A stretch of DNA of 64,000 bases from Procambarus clarkii (lineage: Eukaryota > Arthropoda > Malacostraca > Decapoda > Cambaridae). Numbering within the stretch: the stretch's first letter is position 1; each line of letters begins with the position of its first letter. Below the pieces are notes generated by a model. That model saw only the letters and a list, made by a program, of their open reading frames with translations. It was not told the DNA's origin and did no database searches. This document shows, piece by piece, positions 34,766 to 47,212 of this stretch. Where the stretch lies: NCBI RefSeq assembly GCF_040958095.1, contig NC_091215.1, positions 32,081,034 to 32,145,033 on the forward strand, written 5' to 3'. Both the position numbers and the translations under genes were made by a program.

Positions 34766-35224
34766 GCAAAATGTACTTCGGAATAATGAAATACAATTCC
34801 AAGAAAAGATGGATGGCATTGGAGATGCCTGGATTGACGGCACTGATGACTGGAAACGAGAATGATAAAATAAACACACATACAGAAATGTGTTTCATAT
34901 AAATTCATTATTCTGCCTATAGTAAGAATAGTGTATTATAGGCAGAATAGTGAATGAAATCTAGGTAACCAAGATAGTGCATAACAACCAGGTTAGTGTT
35001 TATTAGCTAGCAGAGTGGCAGTATGGCTATGATCGTATGCAGCCAGGAATGTGTTTTACAACATAAACATTTAGAGCAGGGGGCACTATGTCAAATTACT
35101 GGGAAGCGGAGCGGGCAAGGTAAGAGGGAACACTTCATCAAGAGGACGACAGGTGTGAGGAACACTCTCCCCCCCCCCAGGCCGTCAAGGTCTCGGCAAC
35201 TTCTAAATACATGATGTTAAGTTG
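34766..35224. other. unassigned sequence
   Basis: An 11-bp repeat CTATAGTAAGA / TATAGGCAGAATAG lies near 34915-34950. Nothing else. Confidence 0.35.
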
Positions 35225-35712
35225 GATGCACAAGTCGGAATAGAACCAGAGCAGATTTACCTATGTACCGTAAGAGGCTGGTACGTAAGTTGGAGAAGCA
35301 GACAGGAGTAACTGGTAGGGTGCTCCAGTGGATAAGGGATTTCCTAAGCAATAGGAAGCAGATAGTTACTGTGAGTGGTGAGACCTCAGATTGGCGTGAA
35401 GTCACAAGCAGAGTCCCACAGGGCTCTGTATTCGGACCTGTCCTGTTTCTGATATACGTAAATGATCTTCCAGAGGGTATAGACTCATTCCTCTCATGGT
35501 TTGCTGATAATGCCAAAATTATGAGAAGGATTAAGACAGAGGAAGACAGCATGAGGCTTCAAGAAGACCTGGAAAAACTGAAGGAATGGTCCAACAAATG
35601 ATTGTTAGAGTTTAGCCCGAGAAAATACAATGTAATGAAGATAAGTGTAGAGAGCAGGAGGCCAGATACAAGGTACCATTTGTGAGATGAAATTCCCCTA
35701 GAAGCCCATACA
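35225..35712 (+). pseudogene. LINE-J reverse transcriptase, main fragment
   Basis: The open frame 35263-35601 (112 codons) covers the RT palm: LVRKLEKQTGVTGRVLQWI, then FLSNRKQ, SRVPQGSVFGPVLFLIYVND (a PQGS motif) and WFADNAKIM. The catalytic FADD box is FADN, so this copy lost the second Asp. A stop follows KEWSNK; after it the frame continues LLEFSPRKYNVMKIS and DEIPLEAHTD. The element is 5'-truncated. It resumes after element G at about 36175 and ends with an (AC)n tail, making it the most complete LINE-J here. LINE-J belongs to the Jockey/CR1 range of non-LTR elements; clade uncertain. Confidence 0.85.
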
Positions 35713-35714
35713 GA

Positions 35715-36172
35715 CATTTTATTTTTTTGCATAGATATTCCTGCGCGGGCCCTAAGCCTCTGGCTGGCCCACTGGGCGGGCCCTAAGCCTCTGGCTGGCC
35801 CACTGGGCGGGCCCTAAGCCTCTGGCTGGCCCACTGCGCGGGCCCTAAGCCTCTGGCTGGCCCACTGCGCGGGCCCTAAGCCTCTGGCTGGCCCACTGGG
35901 CGGGCCCTAAGCCTCTGGCTGGCCCACTGGGCGGGCCCTAAGCCTCTGGCTGGCCCACTGGGCGGGCCCTAAGCCTCTGGCTGGCCCACTGCGCGGGCCC
36001 TAAGCCTCTGGCTGGCCCACTGCGCGGGCCCTAAGCCTCTGGCTGGCCCACTGGGCGGGCCCTAAGCCTCTGGCTGGCCCACTGCGCGGGCCCTAAGCCT
36101 CTGGCTGGCCCACTGGGCGGGCCCTAAGCCTCTGGCTGGCCCACTAAGTGTTGCTTGTTTCTGGTTTACTTG
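35715..36172 (+). repeat. element G insertion carrying a 30-bp minisatellite
   Basis: It starts with ATTTTATTTTTTTGCATAGA and ATATTCCTGC, as in element G at 10925-11216. The segment GCGGGCCCTAAGCCTCTGGC plus TGGCCCACTG is then repeated about 14 times at 30-bp spacing (35741-36146), with GCG/GGCG alternating. The last unit continues into GGCCCACTAAGTGTTGC, again as in element G, which has this segment only once. So the array grew in place inside the insertion. It interrupts LINE-J between the DEIPLEAHTD and KPVPRSPYKEDN codons. Confidence 0.9.
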
Positions 36173-37008
<836 letters not shown>

Positions 37009-37125
37009 ACCGAGCCGAAGAGAATGATAAGACTCGCTCGGCTTTACCAGAAAAACCGCCACTGAAACTATCGCGCGAACTGGGCACCGGCAGCGACTTC
37101 CTGTATATCAATATTTTATTGTGGC

Positions 37126-37965
37126 CGCTCTCTGTCTCACCTGGCCGCTCCCTGGCCGTTGTGTGTCGTCCCTGGCTCTTGTGTGTCGTCCCTGGCTCTT
37201 GTGTGTCGTCCCTGGCTGTTGTGTGTCGTCCCTGGCTGTTGTATGTCGTCCCTGGCTGTTGTGTGTCGTCCCTGGCTGTTGTGTGTCGTCCCTGGCTGTT
37301 GTGTGTCGTCCCTGGCTGTTGTGTGTCGCCCCTGGCTGTTGTGTGTCGTCCCTGGCTCTTGTGTGTCGTCCCTGGCTCTTGTGTGTCGTCCCTGGCTCTT
37401 GTGTGTCGTCCCTGGCTCTTGTGTGTCGTCCCTGGCTGTTGTATGTCGTCCCTGGCTCTTGTGTGTCGTCCCTGGCTGTTGTGTGTCGTCCCTGGCTTTT
37501 GTGTGTCGTCCCTGGCTGTTGTGTGTCGCCCCTGGCTGTTGTGTGTCGTCCCTGGCTCTTGTGTGTCGTCCCTGGCTGTTGTGTGTCGTCCCTGGCTGTT
37601 GTGTGTCGTCCCTGGCTCTTGTGTGTCGTCCCTGGCTGTTGTGTGTCGTCCCTGGCTCTTGTGTGTCGTCCCTGGCTGTTGTGTGTCGTCCCTGGCTCTT
37701 GTGTGTCGTCCCTGGCTGTTGTGTGTCGTCCCTGGCCGTTGTGTGTCGTCCCTGGCTGTTGTGTGTCGTCCCTGGCTCTTGTGTGTCGTCCCTGGCTGTT
37801 GTATGTCGTCCCTGGCCGGTGTGTCGTCCCTGGCTGTTGTATGTCGTCCCTGGTTGATGTGTGACGTCCCTGGTTGATGTGTGACGTCCCTGGTTGATGT
37901 GTGACGTCCCTGGTTGATGTGTGACGTCCCTGGTTGATGTGTGACGTCCCTGGTTGATGTGTCAC
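37126..37965. repeat. 20-bp minisatellite, about 42 copies
   Basis: The unit is GTTGTGTGTCGTCCCTGGCT with G/C alternation (GCTGTT or GCTCTT). The last six units are a diverged GATGTGTGACGTCCCTGGTT form. Frames of 232-285 codons on both strands are translations of the array. Confidence 0.98.
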
Positions 37966-38359
37966 TCTCTCATCACTATAACCGTGTCACCCATAATTAT
38001 TGTTGTCATCTATAATTTGCTGTGCCATCCCCATTGATTTTTGCCTATTAAGTATTGCTTTACGCGTCAACATAATAAAAGCCTCGTGCTACTCCAAATT
38101 AAAAATTTTGAGTTCGTTCTCAATTATCGCTTTTTGTGTCGTTCCCAAATTATCGTTTCATTGTGTCACACCTAATTATTGCTCATTAGACGTTCCTAAC
38201 TATCATATTTGTGCGAATTGTTGCTAAATTATTGTTTTTACGCGTTCATTGATATATGTTTCTGTGATCTGTAAAAAAAATTGCATGGTAAAGTTGAACA
38301 TGTTCAGAGAGAAAACTGAACATTTACAGACACTATTGTCGTTATGGACGGGTGGACGG
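37966..38359. other. unassigned AT-rich sequence
   Basis: Loose repeats of AATTATTG / AATTATCG occur (38000-38240). Nothing else. Confidence 0.4.
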
Positions 38360-38440
38360 GAGGGGGTTAGTAGGTTAGGTTAGGTTAGGTTAGGTTACGG
38401 ACGGGTGGACGGGTGGACGGGAGGGGGTTAGTAGGTGAGA
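38345..38440. repeat. interstitial TTAGG run inside a duplicated segment
   Basis: Five TAGGT units at 38371-38395 match the arthropod telomere repeat. They lie between two copies of ACGGGTGGACGGGAGGGGGT (38349 and 38405), each followed by TAGTAGGT. The run is short, so it is an interstitial relic and not a telomere. Confidence 0.85.
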
Positions 38441-38859
38441 CGGGCGAAGATGGAGTGACAGTCAAGATGTAGAACTGTAACTGTCTCTATTTTCCGCTTG
38501 TTACAACTTGTAATAAAGTTGTTACATCTTGGCTTAACGTGTTTATGACGTATTAGAACGTTGTTACAACTTGCTATATTGGTTGTTATAACTGGTTAGG
38601 AGGTGTTAAAACTTGTTCGAACGTTGTACCAACGTCGTGGTTTCGGTGTGTGTTTGGCGGGAATTAACACCGGAACTTTAAAGACAGTCAAACAATCACT
38701 TAGGAAAGCGTTTTTCTTTATGACTGTTATTGCCGACCTGATCTTATCTCCGTCCCTCCCTCAATCTTCCCTCTCTCTCTTTTTCCCCTTCCATCCCCTC
38801 TCCCTCCATCTGAGCTTTCTCCCTCTTCTGTGTCGTCAAGAGGGAAGAGGTCGTACTGG
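38441..38859. other. unassigned sequence
   Basis: Loose repeats of GTTGTTACAACTTG / GTTGTTACATCTTG occur (38498-38600), as well as pyrimidine-rich DNA at 38750-38830. Confidence 0.4.
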
Positions 38860-39100
38860 CATTCATAATTCATCGCTGAGCTATTCCCACGAATCCAAGT
38901 GGCCTGTTGACTACTAACCCGGGCTGAGATATGCTGAACTCTGTAAATATTATCTGAATATTGCAACACTTGATGATATACTGGACCTGTGATGATGATA
39001 TACTGGACCTGTACCCCAAGATTGACTATGCAATGCATCAGTTATGTAGTGTGTGTAATGTAACTAAAACTATAGCTTGTAAAAGCATCTTAATCACCCT
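38860..39100 (+). pseudogene. LINE-H2 ORF2 C-terminal fragment
   Basis: Codons GLRYAELCKYYLNIATLDDI and LYPKIDYAMHQLCSVCNVT match the reverse complement of 50560-50700 closely. An 11-bp GATGATATACTGG duplication and a stop disrupt it near 38973-39010. The end TAGCTTGTAAAAGCATCTTA matches the other copy. Confidence 0.72.
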
Positions 39101-39197
39101 CTGTCGTTGAGCTGTTAATATCACACTATACTTTCTATAGCAAGAATTTTACCCTGTCAGAGCAGGAGAGACCTAAATTTATACATGTGTATGTGTG

Positions 39198-39198
<1 letters not shown>

Positions 39199-39280
<82 letters not shown>

Positions 39281-39363
39281 AACAAGCCTGAATGGTCCCC
39301 AGGACTATATACAACTGAAAACTCACACCGAGTTCGAGTCACTTCTGGGGTGTGAGTTTTCAG

Positions 39364-39443
<80 letters not shown>
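39199..39443. repeat. (TA)n - inverted repeat - (TA)n, with SINE-E tail
   Basis: TA runs at 39199-39277 and 39365-39443 flank an 87-bp segment. In it AACTGAAAACTCACACC (39311-39327) and GGTGTGAGTTTTCAGTT (39348-39364) are perfect reverse complements. The right half, GTTCGAGTCACTTCTGGGGT, resembles a tRNA-like B box followed by a SINE 3' end that runs straight into (TA)n. The left half looks like a partial inverted copy. Confidence 0.75.
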
Positions 39444-39446
<3 letters not shown>

Positions 39447-39794
39447 TCCATATTTACTTTCTCTCGGACCACAACGAATAATGTCTTTCATACAGCACTG
39501 TTCTTCCTGTAAAGTTTAATTATGCCAGTCTTTCCTCTTAGTTCTATGGTCCTGGTCAAGTGGAATATATCGTTTTGTGTTTAACGAAATAAGGATTCCA
39601 CGCTGGTCCTGCATCTTAAAAAAATTTGGTCTGATGTACGTGGAATACAAGCATGGTCATACAAACGACAAACTGCACGGATATTTCTGCATGAGGCATA
39701 TTTATATATACAAGAGTTATTATATTCTTGTACAACCACTAGCATGCACAGCGTTTCGACCAAAACCTTAATCATAATTTTCACCCGCGTATTT
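39444..39794. other. unassigned sequence
   Basis: Nothing recognisable; small frames only. Confidence 0.4.
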
Positions 39795-39985
39795 CCAAGA
39801 CGTAGCCCGTAGCAGCTGTCTAACTCCCAGGTACCTATTTACTGCTTGGTGAACAGATGTATCAGGGTAAAAGAAACTCTGCTCATATTTGTTTCCACCT
39901 CCGTCGGGGATCGAACCCGGACCCTTAGGACAACGAACCCCAAGTGATGTTCACTCAGCCGTCAAGCCTGTCGGGGCCATGGCTA
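39795..39985 (-). mobile_element. SINE-A copy, worn
   Basis: The minus-strand head near 39940-39985 has CTGAGTGAACATCACTTGG and the B box GGGTTCGATCCCC. The core includes CTAACTCCCAGGTACCTATT (plus strand). The end TAGCCCGTAGCAGCTGTC marks the core's 3' side; there is no LINE tail. Confidence 0.82.
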
Positions 39986-40204
39986 CGCATTCACGTTTCC
40001 AAAGGCAGTTCTATGTTCTCTAACCATGCACATGCCGCTGTTGACATCCTTGCCATGTAGGCCTCGGGGTACGGGTTGTGTGATACATCAATACCACGTG
40101 TCAATGATACATACATCACGATGATGTATGTATCATCGTTTCTCTCATTTCATGAGGGATTCCACTTCGATTTGGAACTTTGTTCCCGGTCCCCAATTAG
40201 GTAC

Positions 40205-40275
40205 TGGGGACGGGGAGCGGGGGGGTGGGGAGGGGGGTGGGGGGCATGGGGGTGGGGGGGCATGGGGGTGGGGGT
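40205..40275. repeat. G-rich tract
   Basis: GGGGTGGGG and GGGGGCATGGG units with many G runs; potential G-quadruplex on the plus strand. Confidence 0.8.
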
Positions 40276-40348
40276 CGTCCCCAGTACCCGCCTGTTAACT
40301 ACATGTTACGCGGGCAAGTGTGTAAGTACATTGTAAACAGTTTCATAT

Positions 40349-41265
<917 letters not shown>

Positions 41266-41336
<71 letters not shown>
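41266..41336. repeat. (TA)n microsatellite
   Basis: About 70 bp, ending next to a GTGTATATCTATGTATGTGT stretch and the LINE-J-type tail of the next element. Confidence 0.97.
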
Positions 41337-41338
<2 letters not shown>

Positions 41339-41344
41339 GTATAT

Positions 41345-41771
<427 letters not shown>

Positions 41772-42479
41772 TGTCTACTACATAAACTACATTTACCTCC
41801 CGAACTTTAAAAGCATCATTAAGCCAGGGAGTTGAATCAGGGAGACCAACGAGACGAGGAAACACCTGCCGGAGGACGACCTCAATAAGACCAGCAGGGA
41901 TAACTGAACCAGAGCCACGATGACAACATCTAAGGGAATGAATTAAGAGTTAATAGCACGCCAAAATATTATCTGCAAATAGCAACAGATACACTAAGTA
42001 ATCATCCCATCACATAACACACTCCATGAACCTCGGGGTGCATGAGAAGATGCAAGATAATACCTACACGTAGTTGGTATTAGGGCACACGAGGCTACGT
42101 CAGGATGATTTACTTGCTAAGCCAGCAAGATGAAGAGGCCATATTAGAGACAAAGAGAGTATCAGGGAAAATAAATGGAATATGCCAAGAAGAATTACGG
42201 AGTGAATCGAGCTAAAAAACAAAATGGTGCCAGACAGGGTGCCAAGAGGTGTTGACCCCATCAGGTAATTGGCAAGCGAGTGTTGATACTAGCGGCGACA
42301 CACCCACCTGGCCTTGGACGACTGAAGGGTGGAGCGGGGACAAATGGTCCAGATAGGTGTATAGGGGGAGAGGGGATAGAGAATAGGGAGCGTGGCACAA
42401 GTAGGAAGGTAGAGAAAAGCAGAGGAGGTAGATGAATAGATAGAAGATAAAATGTAAACAGTAACGCAGGCAATGAGAG
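41772..42479. other. unassigned sequence
   Basis: Nothing recognisable; GGGGAGAGGGG stretch near 42366. Confidence 0.4.
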
Positions 42480-42645
42480 AATTAGGAGACAGCGCCAAGC
42501 CATTACGACTATATAGCACTTAGAAGGAGTCAGGATAAGAATTTGGGATGGGACGGGGGAAAGGAATGGTGCCCAACCACTTGGGCGGTCGGCGATTGGA
42601 CGCCGACCTGCATGAAGCGAGGCCGTCGCTCTACCGCCCAGGTAA
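42480..42645 (-). mobile_element. SINE-C copy
   Basis: Minus-strand head CTGGGCGGTAGAGCGACGGC, then CGCTTCATGCAGGTCGGCGT and CCAATCGCCGACCG (B box altered). The body with ACTATATAGCAC (plus strand) is intact and the 3' end is at about 42480. Confidence 0.87.
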
Positions 42646-42709
42646 TGAAAAGGAAAGGTATTGCTAATGAAAACACAGAGATGGAAGACAAATAGAAGGA
42701 GGAGAAGTC

Positions 42710-42738
42710 GGGGGGGGGGGGGGGGGGGGGGGGGGGGG
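42710..42738. repeat. poly(G) run of 29
   Basis: An uninterrupted G run followed by AGGGGGGAGA. Such a run is rare in assembled genomes and its length may be unreliable. Confidence 0.9.
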
Positions 42739-43189
42739 AGGGGGGAGATTGGGAGAAAGGGGAAGACTTTTAGTAAAGAAACAGTTCGAGGACCACTGTA
42801 GTGCAGAGGTAAAGGTTATGAAGAGGAACCCAAATAAACTGTTGAAAAGCTGCCTCGTATAACGAACTACTACTACACTGCCTCATAGAATAAACCATTT
42901 CTACGCAGCTTGGTGAAACAAATATGAGGAGCTGATGTAGCCACCATTATTTCAATGGAATAGCGGTGTTGAGTTAAGGGTATAATGGCGTAGCTGGCAC
43001 CCTGCCTTGGAGGCTTGAATTAATTCACCTGCACACAGGTTCCAGTCATTCCACTGCCTCAAAATTATATTCATTTAATATGTATATATCCAGCATACTT
43101 GGATCAGTGTTTTCTTGATCACTGCTGCATATTTATATATGTATATGTATATATATTATATATATATATCGGGGTCCTACCACTCTTCC
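42739..43189. other. unassigned sequence
   Basis: Short TATATA-rich stretch at 43130-43170. Nothing else. Confidence 0.4.
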
Positions 43190-43640
43190 TTTTGTGTTTT
43201 TTTTTTGCTTTATTATATACTTAAAGCTTACAGGTTTTACATTGGTTAACACAACGAGTGTTTAAAGATTATGAATCTCTTGGAGCTCCTCCGCTTCCGG
43301 ACAGGAACCAAGGACACAGTATAGGCGTGTTCCCTCTGGGTCGCCACACTGAGGCGCTGAAACAAGTAACTGGCAGCTCTTGGGTCTCTGGTGATGTCAA
43401 CAAGCCTAAAACCCAATTCTTTGAGAAAATCTCCTACCCCAGAGGCCATGTGTGTCTCAGACGCTCTGGGAACAAAGGTGTAGTGACCTTCCAGTCGCCT
43501 GAACTTGATTTGATTTTGCTGTTTTCCTGTGATTGGCCGCCCCACTTGCTTGATCAGCACCGAAGTGCATATAGGTGACCTGTGCTTAGGCCCTTATCAC
43601 ACCATGATGTGGGCCCAAGCATCAACACCCACACCATTAC
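43190..43640 (-). pseudogene. retroelement C-terminal PD-(D/E)XK-like domain, copy 1
   Basis: The minus-strand frame 43246-43560 reads FRRLEGHYTFVPRASETHM, then FLKELGFRLVDITRDPRAAS and YLFQRLSVATQRE. The same blocks occur at 61010-61440, where the upstream part holds the probable catalytic motif. This arrangement is known to me as the C-terminal part of metazoan RT-bearing elements that end in a restriction-enzyme-like fold. That is recognition by pattern and was not searched. The upstream motif region (43560-43640) is damaged. The 3' flank (43190-43245) resembles 60935-61010. Confidence 0.6.
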
Positions 43641-44149
43641 GTGGGCTCAATCATCATCAAACCACACCTGACATTCCACACCACTCATATATATTTGCCA
43701 TAATATATAACAGGGTTTTCCCCCTGTTTTCAATTGGTGGATTTTTGGTCTGCCTTCCCAGAATTTTGTTTCATAAATGTAAAGAGAGACCGCGGAGGCT
43801 TATGTTACCTCCCTCTGGGGCATTAATGACTTTAGGCTGCTACATATATTACTGGTTGAAGCTCTATTATTAATACCTCCTCAAACATCAAACATTTTCT
43901 TTAACTTCAAGCGCTCAGAATTCCCGTTTTTTTTTCCGCCAACTGAAACATCTGGTTTATTCACGGCTATGCATTTCCAGAGATGAATAGTGAATAGCTA
44001 CATCGCAGAACTCGTGCGTGGAATCATATTAAAATGTTTTTTTATGCAAAAGCTTAATGTTGGTAACTATGGCACAAAAGTAAAGCGCTCGAATTGACGC
44101 TGCTTTTGTCTTTGATTTTGAACGGTGGAAGTGTTTATTTCCGGTCTGT
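43641..44149. other. unassigned sequence
   Basis: Nothing further recognisable. Confidence 0.4.
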
Positions 44150-44690
44150 GTTCCGGGGCTGGCTCCTGTGCTGGTCTGTGTCTGGCTCCTGTGCTGGTCT
44201 GTGTCTGGCTCCCGTGCTGGTCTGTGTCTGGCTCCCGTGCTGGTCTGTGTCTGGCTCCTGTGCTGGTCTGTGTCTGGCTCCCGTGCTGGTCTGTGTCTGG
44301 CTCCCGTGCTGGTCTGTGTCTGGCTCCTGTGCTGGTCTGTGTCTGGCTCCTGTGCTGGTCTGTGTCTGGCTCCCGTGCTGGTCTGTGTCTGGCTCCCGTG
44401 CTGGTCTGTGTCTGGCTCCTGTGCTGGTCTGTGTCTGGCTCTCGTGCTGGTCTGTGTCTGGCTCCTGTGCTGGTCTGTGGCTGGCTCCTGTGCTGGTCTG
44501 TGTCTGGCTCCTGTGCTGGTCTGTGTCTGGCTCTCGTGCTGGTCTGTGTCTGGCTCCCGTGCTGGTCTGTCTGGCTCCCGTGCTGGTCTGTGTCTGACTC
44601 CCGTGCTGGTCTGTGTCTGGCTCCCGTGCTGGTCTGTGTCTGGCTCCCGTTCATGTCTGGCTCCCGTGCTAGTCTGGGTGCCGTGCTGGC
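44150..44690. repeat. 23-bp minisatellite, about 23 copies
   Basis: The unit core is GTGCTGGTCTGTGTCTGGCT followed by CCT, CCC or CTC. The right end has shortened units (44566-44600 and 44640-44690). Frames of 167-220 codons on both strands are artefacts. Confidence 0.97.
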
Positions 44691-45029
44691 CCCCTTACAG
44701 AGACACACAGAGGGGAAGGGATTTAGCAAAGGGGATGGTAAGACGAGGGAACGGCAGAAATGAATTAAAAGAGGCGAAGGGAAGAGGGGAGCAGAAGTAA
44801 ACAGGAAAAGAACTGGCTGGGTAATGCGAAGGCAAGAGGCATGGGAAGGGAAGAGAGGAGGTACAGAACGACAAACAGGGGGGAGGGAGGAAATTGGGTG
44901 AAGAGAGAGGGAAGGAGACGCTTAATTGGTCGTCAGAACCGAGGAGAAACAGAGCAGAAAAATGGTGCAGAAAAAGACAGCGCGATTGTTGAGGAAACAG
45001 TGAGAGCAGACGCTATGGTCTGCTGTTGT
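44691..45029. other. purine-rich unassigned sequence
   Basis: GGGAAGGG- and GAGGAGG-rich, with no fixed unit and no coding evidence. Confidence 0.5.
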
Positions 45030-45405
45030 TCATGACTTGTGACGGATGGTGACTTTGTGCACTGTCACGTGACGGATGGTGACTTTATACACCGTCACGT
45101 GACGGATGGTGACTTTGTGCACCGTCACGTGATGGATGGTGACTTTGTGCACCGTCACGTGATGGATGGTGACTTTGTGCACCGTCACGTGACGGATGGT
45201 GACTTTGTGCACCGTCACGTGACGGATGGTGACTTTGTGCACCGTCACGTGACGGATGGTGACTTTGTGCACCGTCACGTGATGGATGGTGACTTTGTGC
45301 ACCGTCACGTGACGGATGGTGACTTTGTGCACCGTCACGTGATGGATGGTGACTTTGTGCACCGTCACGTGACGGATGGTGACTTTGTGCACCGTCACCT
45401 GACAG
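45030..45405. repeat. 30-bp minisatellite, 12 copies, E-box palindrome per unit
   Basis: The unit core is GTCACGTGACGGATGGTGAC; GACGG alternates with GATGG. The unit contains a CACGTG palindrome extended to CCGTCACGTGACGG. The length is a multiple of 3, giving a repeated DGDFVHRHVT-type frame that is not supported as a protein. Confidence 0.97.
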
Positions 45406-45482
45406 ATGATATGATAGGTTTTATCTTAACACAGTTGAATACAACAACATACAACTTCTGACTCCTGATAGCTGGTTGAGTG

Positions 45483-45670
45483 CCCTACCCACAGCTCAGG
45501 GTATAAGCCTTACCCACCAGCTTGCCCACGACCGGCTAATCACTCAACAACCAGGTACCCAATTACTGCTGGGTGAACAGTGCCAAACGATTAAGCATTT
45601 GTGCCTTGACAATCCTTCCTGGATAGGATACGAACCCAGACCAAATCGCTCGCGAGTCGAATATATTGCC
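45483..45670 (-). mobile_element. SINE-B copy
   Basis: Minus-strand B box GGGTTCGTATCC near 45630. The plus-strand block CAGGTACCCAATTACTGCTG at 45553 is shared with SINE-A cores. The end AAGCCTTACCCACCAGCTT is shared in part with the other SINE-B copies. Confidence 0.7.
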
Positions 45671-46369
45671 ACGGGTTACCAGGTTTCTACACTAGTGGAA
45701 CACAATGGACACAGGATCATGACTTATTTAACATCTATTAAAGTGCAATTAGGAGGCAAATATGCCATTTTCTCTGAACAAGATGTTGAGGTTTGCCCTC
45801 AGGCATGACTCCATTTATATTATAGAAACAGGTAATTCCTTAAACATTAAGGCCTCAAGACATAAGGGTAACATTTTGCATGTTAGTCTTGCAAGAGTTT
45901 GGGGCCAGAGTCCCTGTAATTCATCTTTAATTAAGAGTGATAGCTTTATCGTAATTAACCAATGTTGTGTCTAAATTGGCAATTACGTCTCGAGCTTCTC
46001 CTGTTAACTAGCTTTAAAGGTAATTTATTTTCGTCACTTTTTTCCAGGTTATTTCTGTCGTGCACTTATGTCGTAGATGATTCAAAGAATTGTTACCAAG
46101 AATTATTACAACAAAACAATTCTTTTCCCCTGGGTAGTGTTATTTTCTGAGTGCTTATGCCTCGTATGTCTAGAATATCGGTATTATTCTCAAGTTTTGC
46201 TTTGACCTTAGCCTGAGACAGCTTGGGGAAGACGTGTTGTAGACACCTGAAGGCTGCCGACTCATGAAACAGTGTCTCACAGCTGAAGATAAGGAGTCGG
46301 CTGCCTTCAATGGATGATGACTTAAGTGGAAGTGAGGATCAGTACTTTATGCGCTGCCTACTCGCCTCG
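45671..46369. other. unassigned sequence
   Basis: It contains a 15-bp inverted repeat with one mismatch (GAAGGCTGCCGACTC near 46249 and GAGTCGGCTGCCTTC near 46295). No coding evidence. Confidence 0.4.
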
Positions 46370-46560
46370 TTGGACCTGTTGCGTTATAGCTTAACTAATC
46401 TGATGTTCTTTGTAGAACCTGTCCTTAAAGTTGTGGATGGAGGTGCCTGTCACAGCTGCTTCTCTCAGTCAACTCCACTTGTTGACCACTCGTACAGGGT
46501 ACGAGTATTTCCTTATTTTTCATCGACTCTCGTGTGTTTCCAGCTTCTATGGACTTGGAG
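46370..46560 (-). pseudogene. LINE C-terminal tail fragment (LINE-F-like)
   Basis: On the minus strand KNKEI, then a damaged VVN-W segment and ERSS/AAVTGTSIHNFKDRF match the end of LINE ORF2 proteins of the type WNxLxExVVxAxSVxxFKxxxD, as in the LINE-F copy at 58733. It points away from the adjacent LINE-C fragment. Confidence 0.5.
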
Positions 46561-46619
46561 TGAACTCCAACAACCATTTGTTTGCCTTCGTGTTTGTGGT
46601 GTAAACGAGGAACTTAAAC

Positions 46620-47212
46620 TTAGGGTACAGGACACAATCAGACCTACACATAAAAGGAAAGCAACATGTAAAAGATATGAGAATCATTATGTCTGACGAC
46701 CTGACATTTAGTGAACATAACCGAGCAAATATCGCGGCGGCCAGGACATTGATTGGATGGATTATGAGAATGTTCAAATCCAGAGACCCCCCCCCCCCAC
46801 AGCAATGCTAATACTATTTAAATCACTGGTGCTGTCCCGTCTTGAGTACTGCTCGGTACTCACTTCTCCTTTCACAGCAGGAGAGATCTCTGAATTAGAG
46901 GGAATACAGAGAACATATACGGCACATATATACGGCACGATAAAAATATGAATTATTAGGACCGTCTCAAAGCTCTCAAAATGTTCTCTCTGGAAAGGAG
47001 ACGAGAAAGGTATCAAATAATATATACGTGGAAGATACTGGAGGGCCAGGTCCCAAATTTGCACAGTAGAATAACAACATACTGGAGTGAAAGATACGGA
47101 AGGAAATGCAGAACAGAACCATTGAGGAGCAGAGGTGCCACAGGCACAATCAGAGAGTCCACAGCTGTTCAACACCGCAAGCAATATCACCGGTGTAAAC
47201 CTTACTATTAAA
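46620..47212 (+). pseudogene. LINE-C ORF2 C-terminal region
   Basis: Across frameshifts: RIIMSDDLTFSEH (about 46675-46715), ANIAAARTLIGWIMRMFKSRD, a C run at 46786-46799, LILFKSLVLSRLEYCSV, AGEISELEGIQRTYTAHI, LKMFSLERRRERYQIIYTWK, ILEGQVPN, then a C-terminal basic stretch ending HRKQYHRCKPYY and a stop at 47209. This is the thumb region of a CR1/L2-type LINE. The clean end after the stop suggests the 3' UTR is short or lost. Confidence 0.82.

Noticed and set aside
33808-34902. 364-codon frame and four other long frames on both strands
   Set aside because: All derive from the stop-free 23-bp array; no conserved domain and equal openness on the two strands.
37108-37965. 285-codon minus-strand frame with repeated TTARDDTQ-type residues
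   Set aside because: Translation of the 20-bp array.
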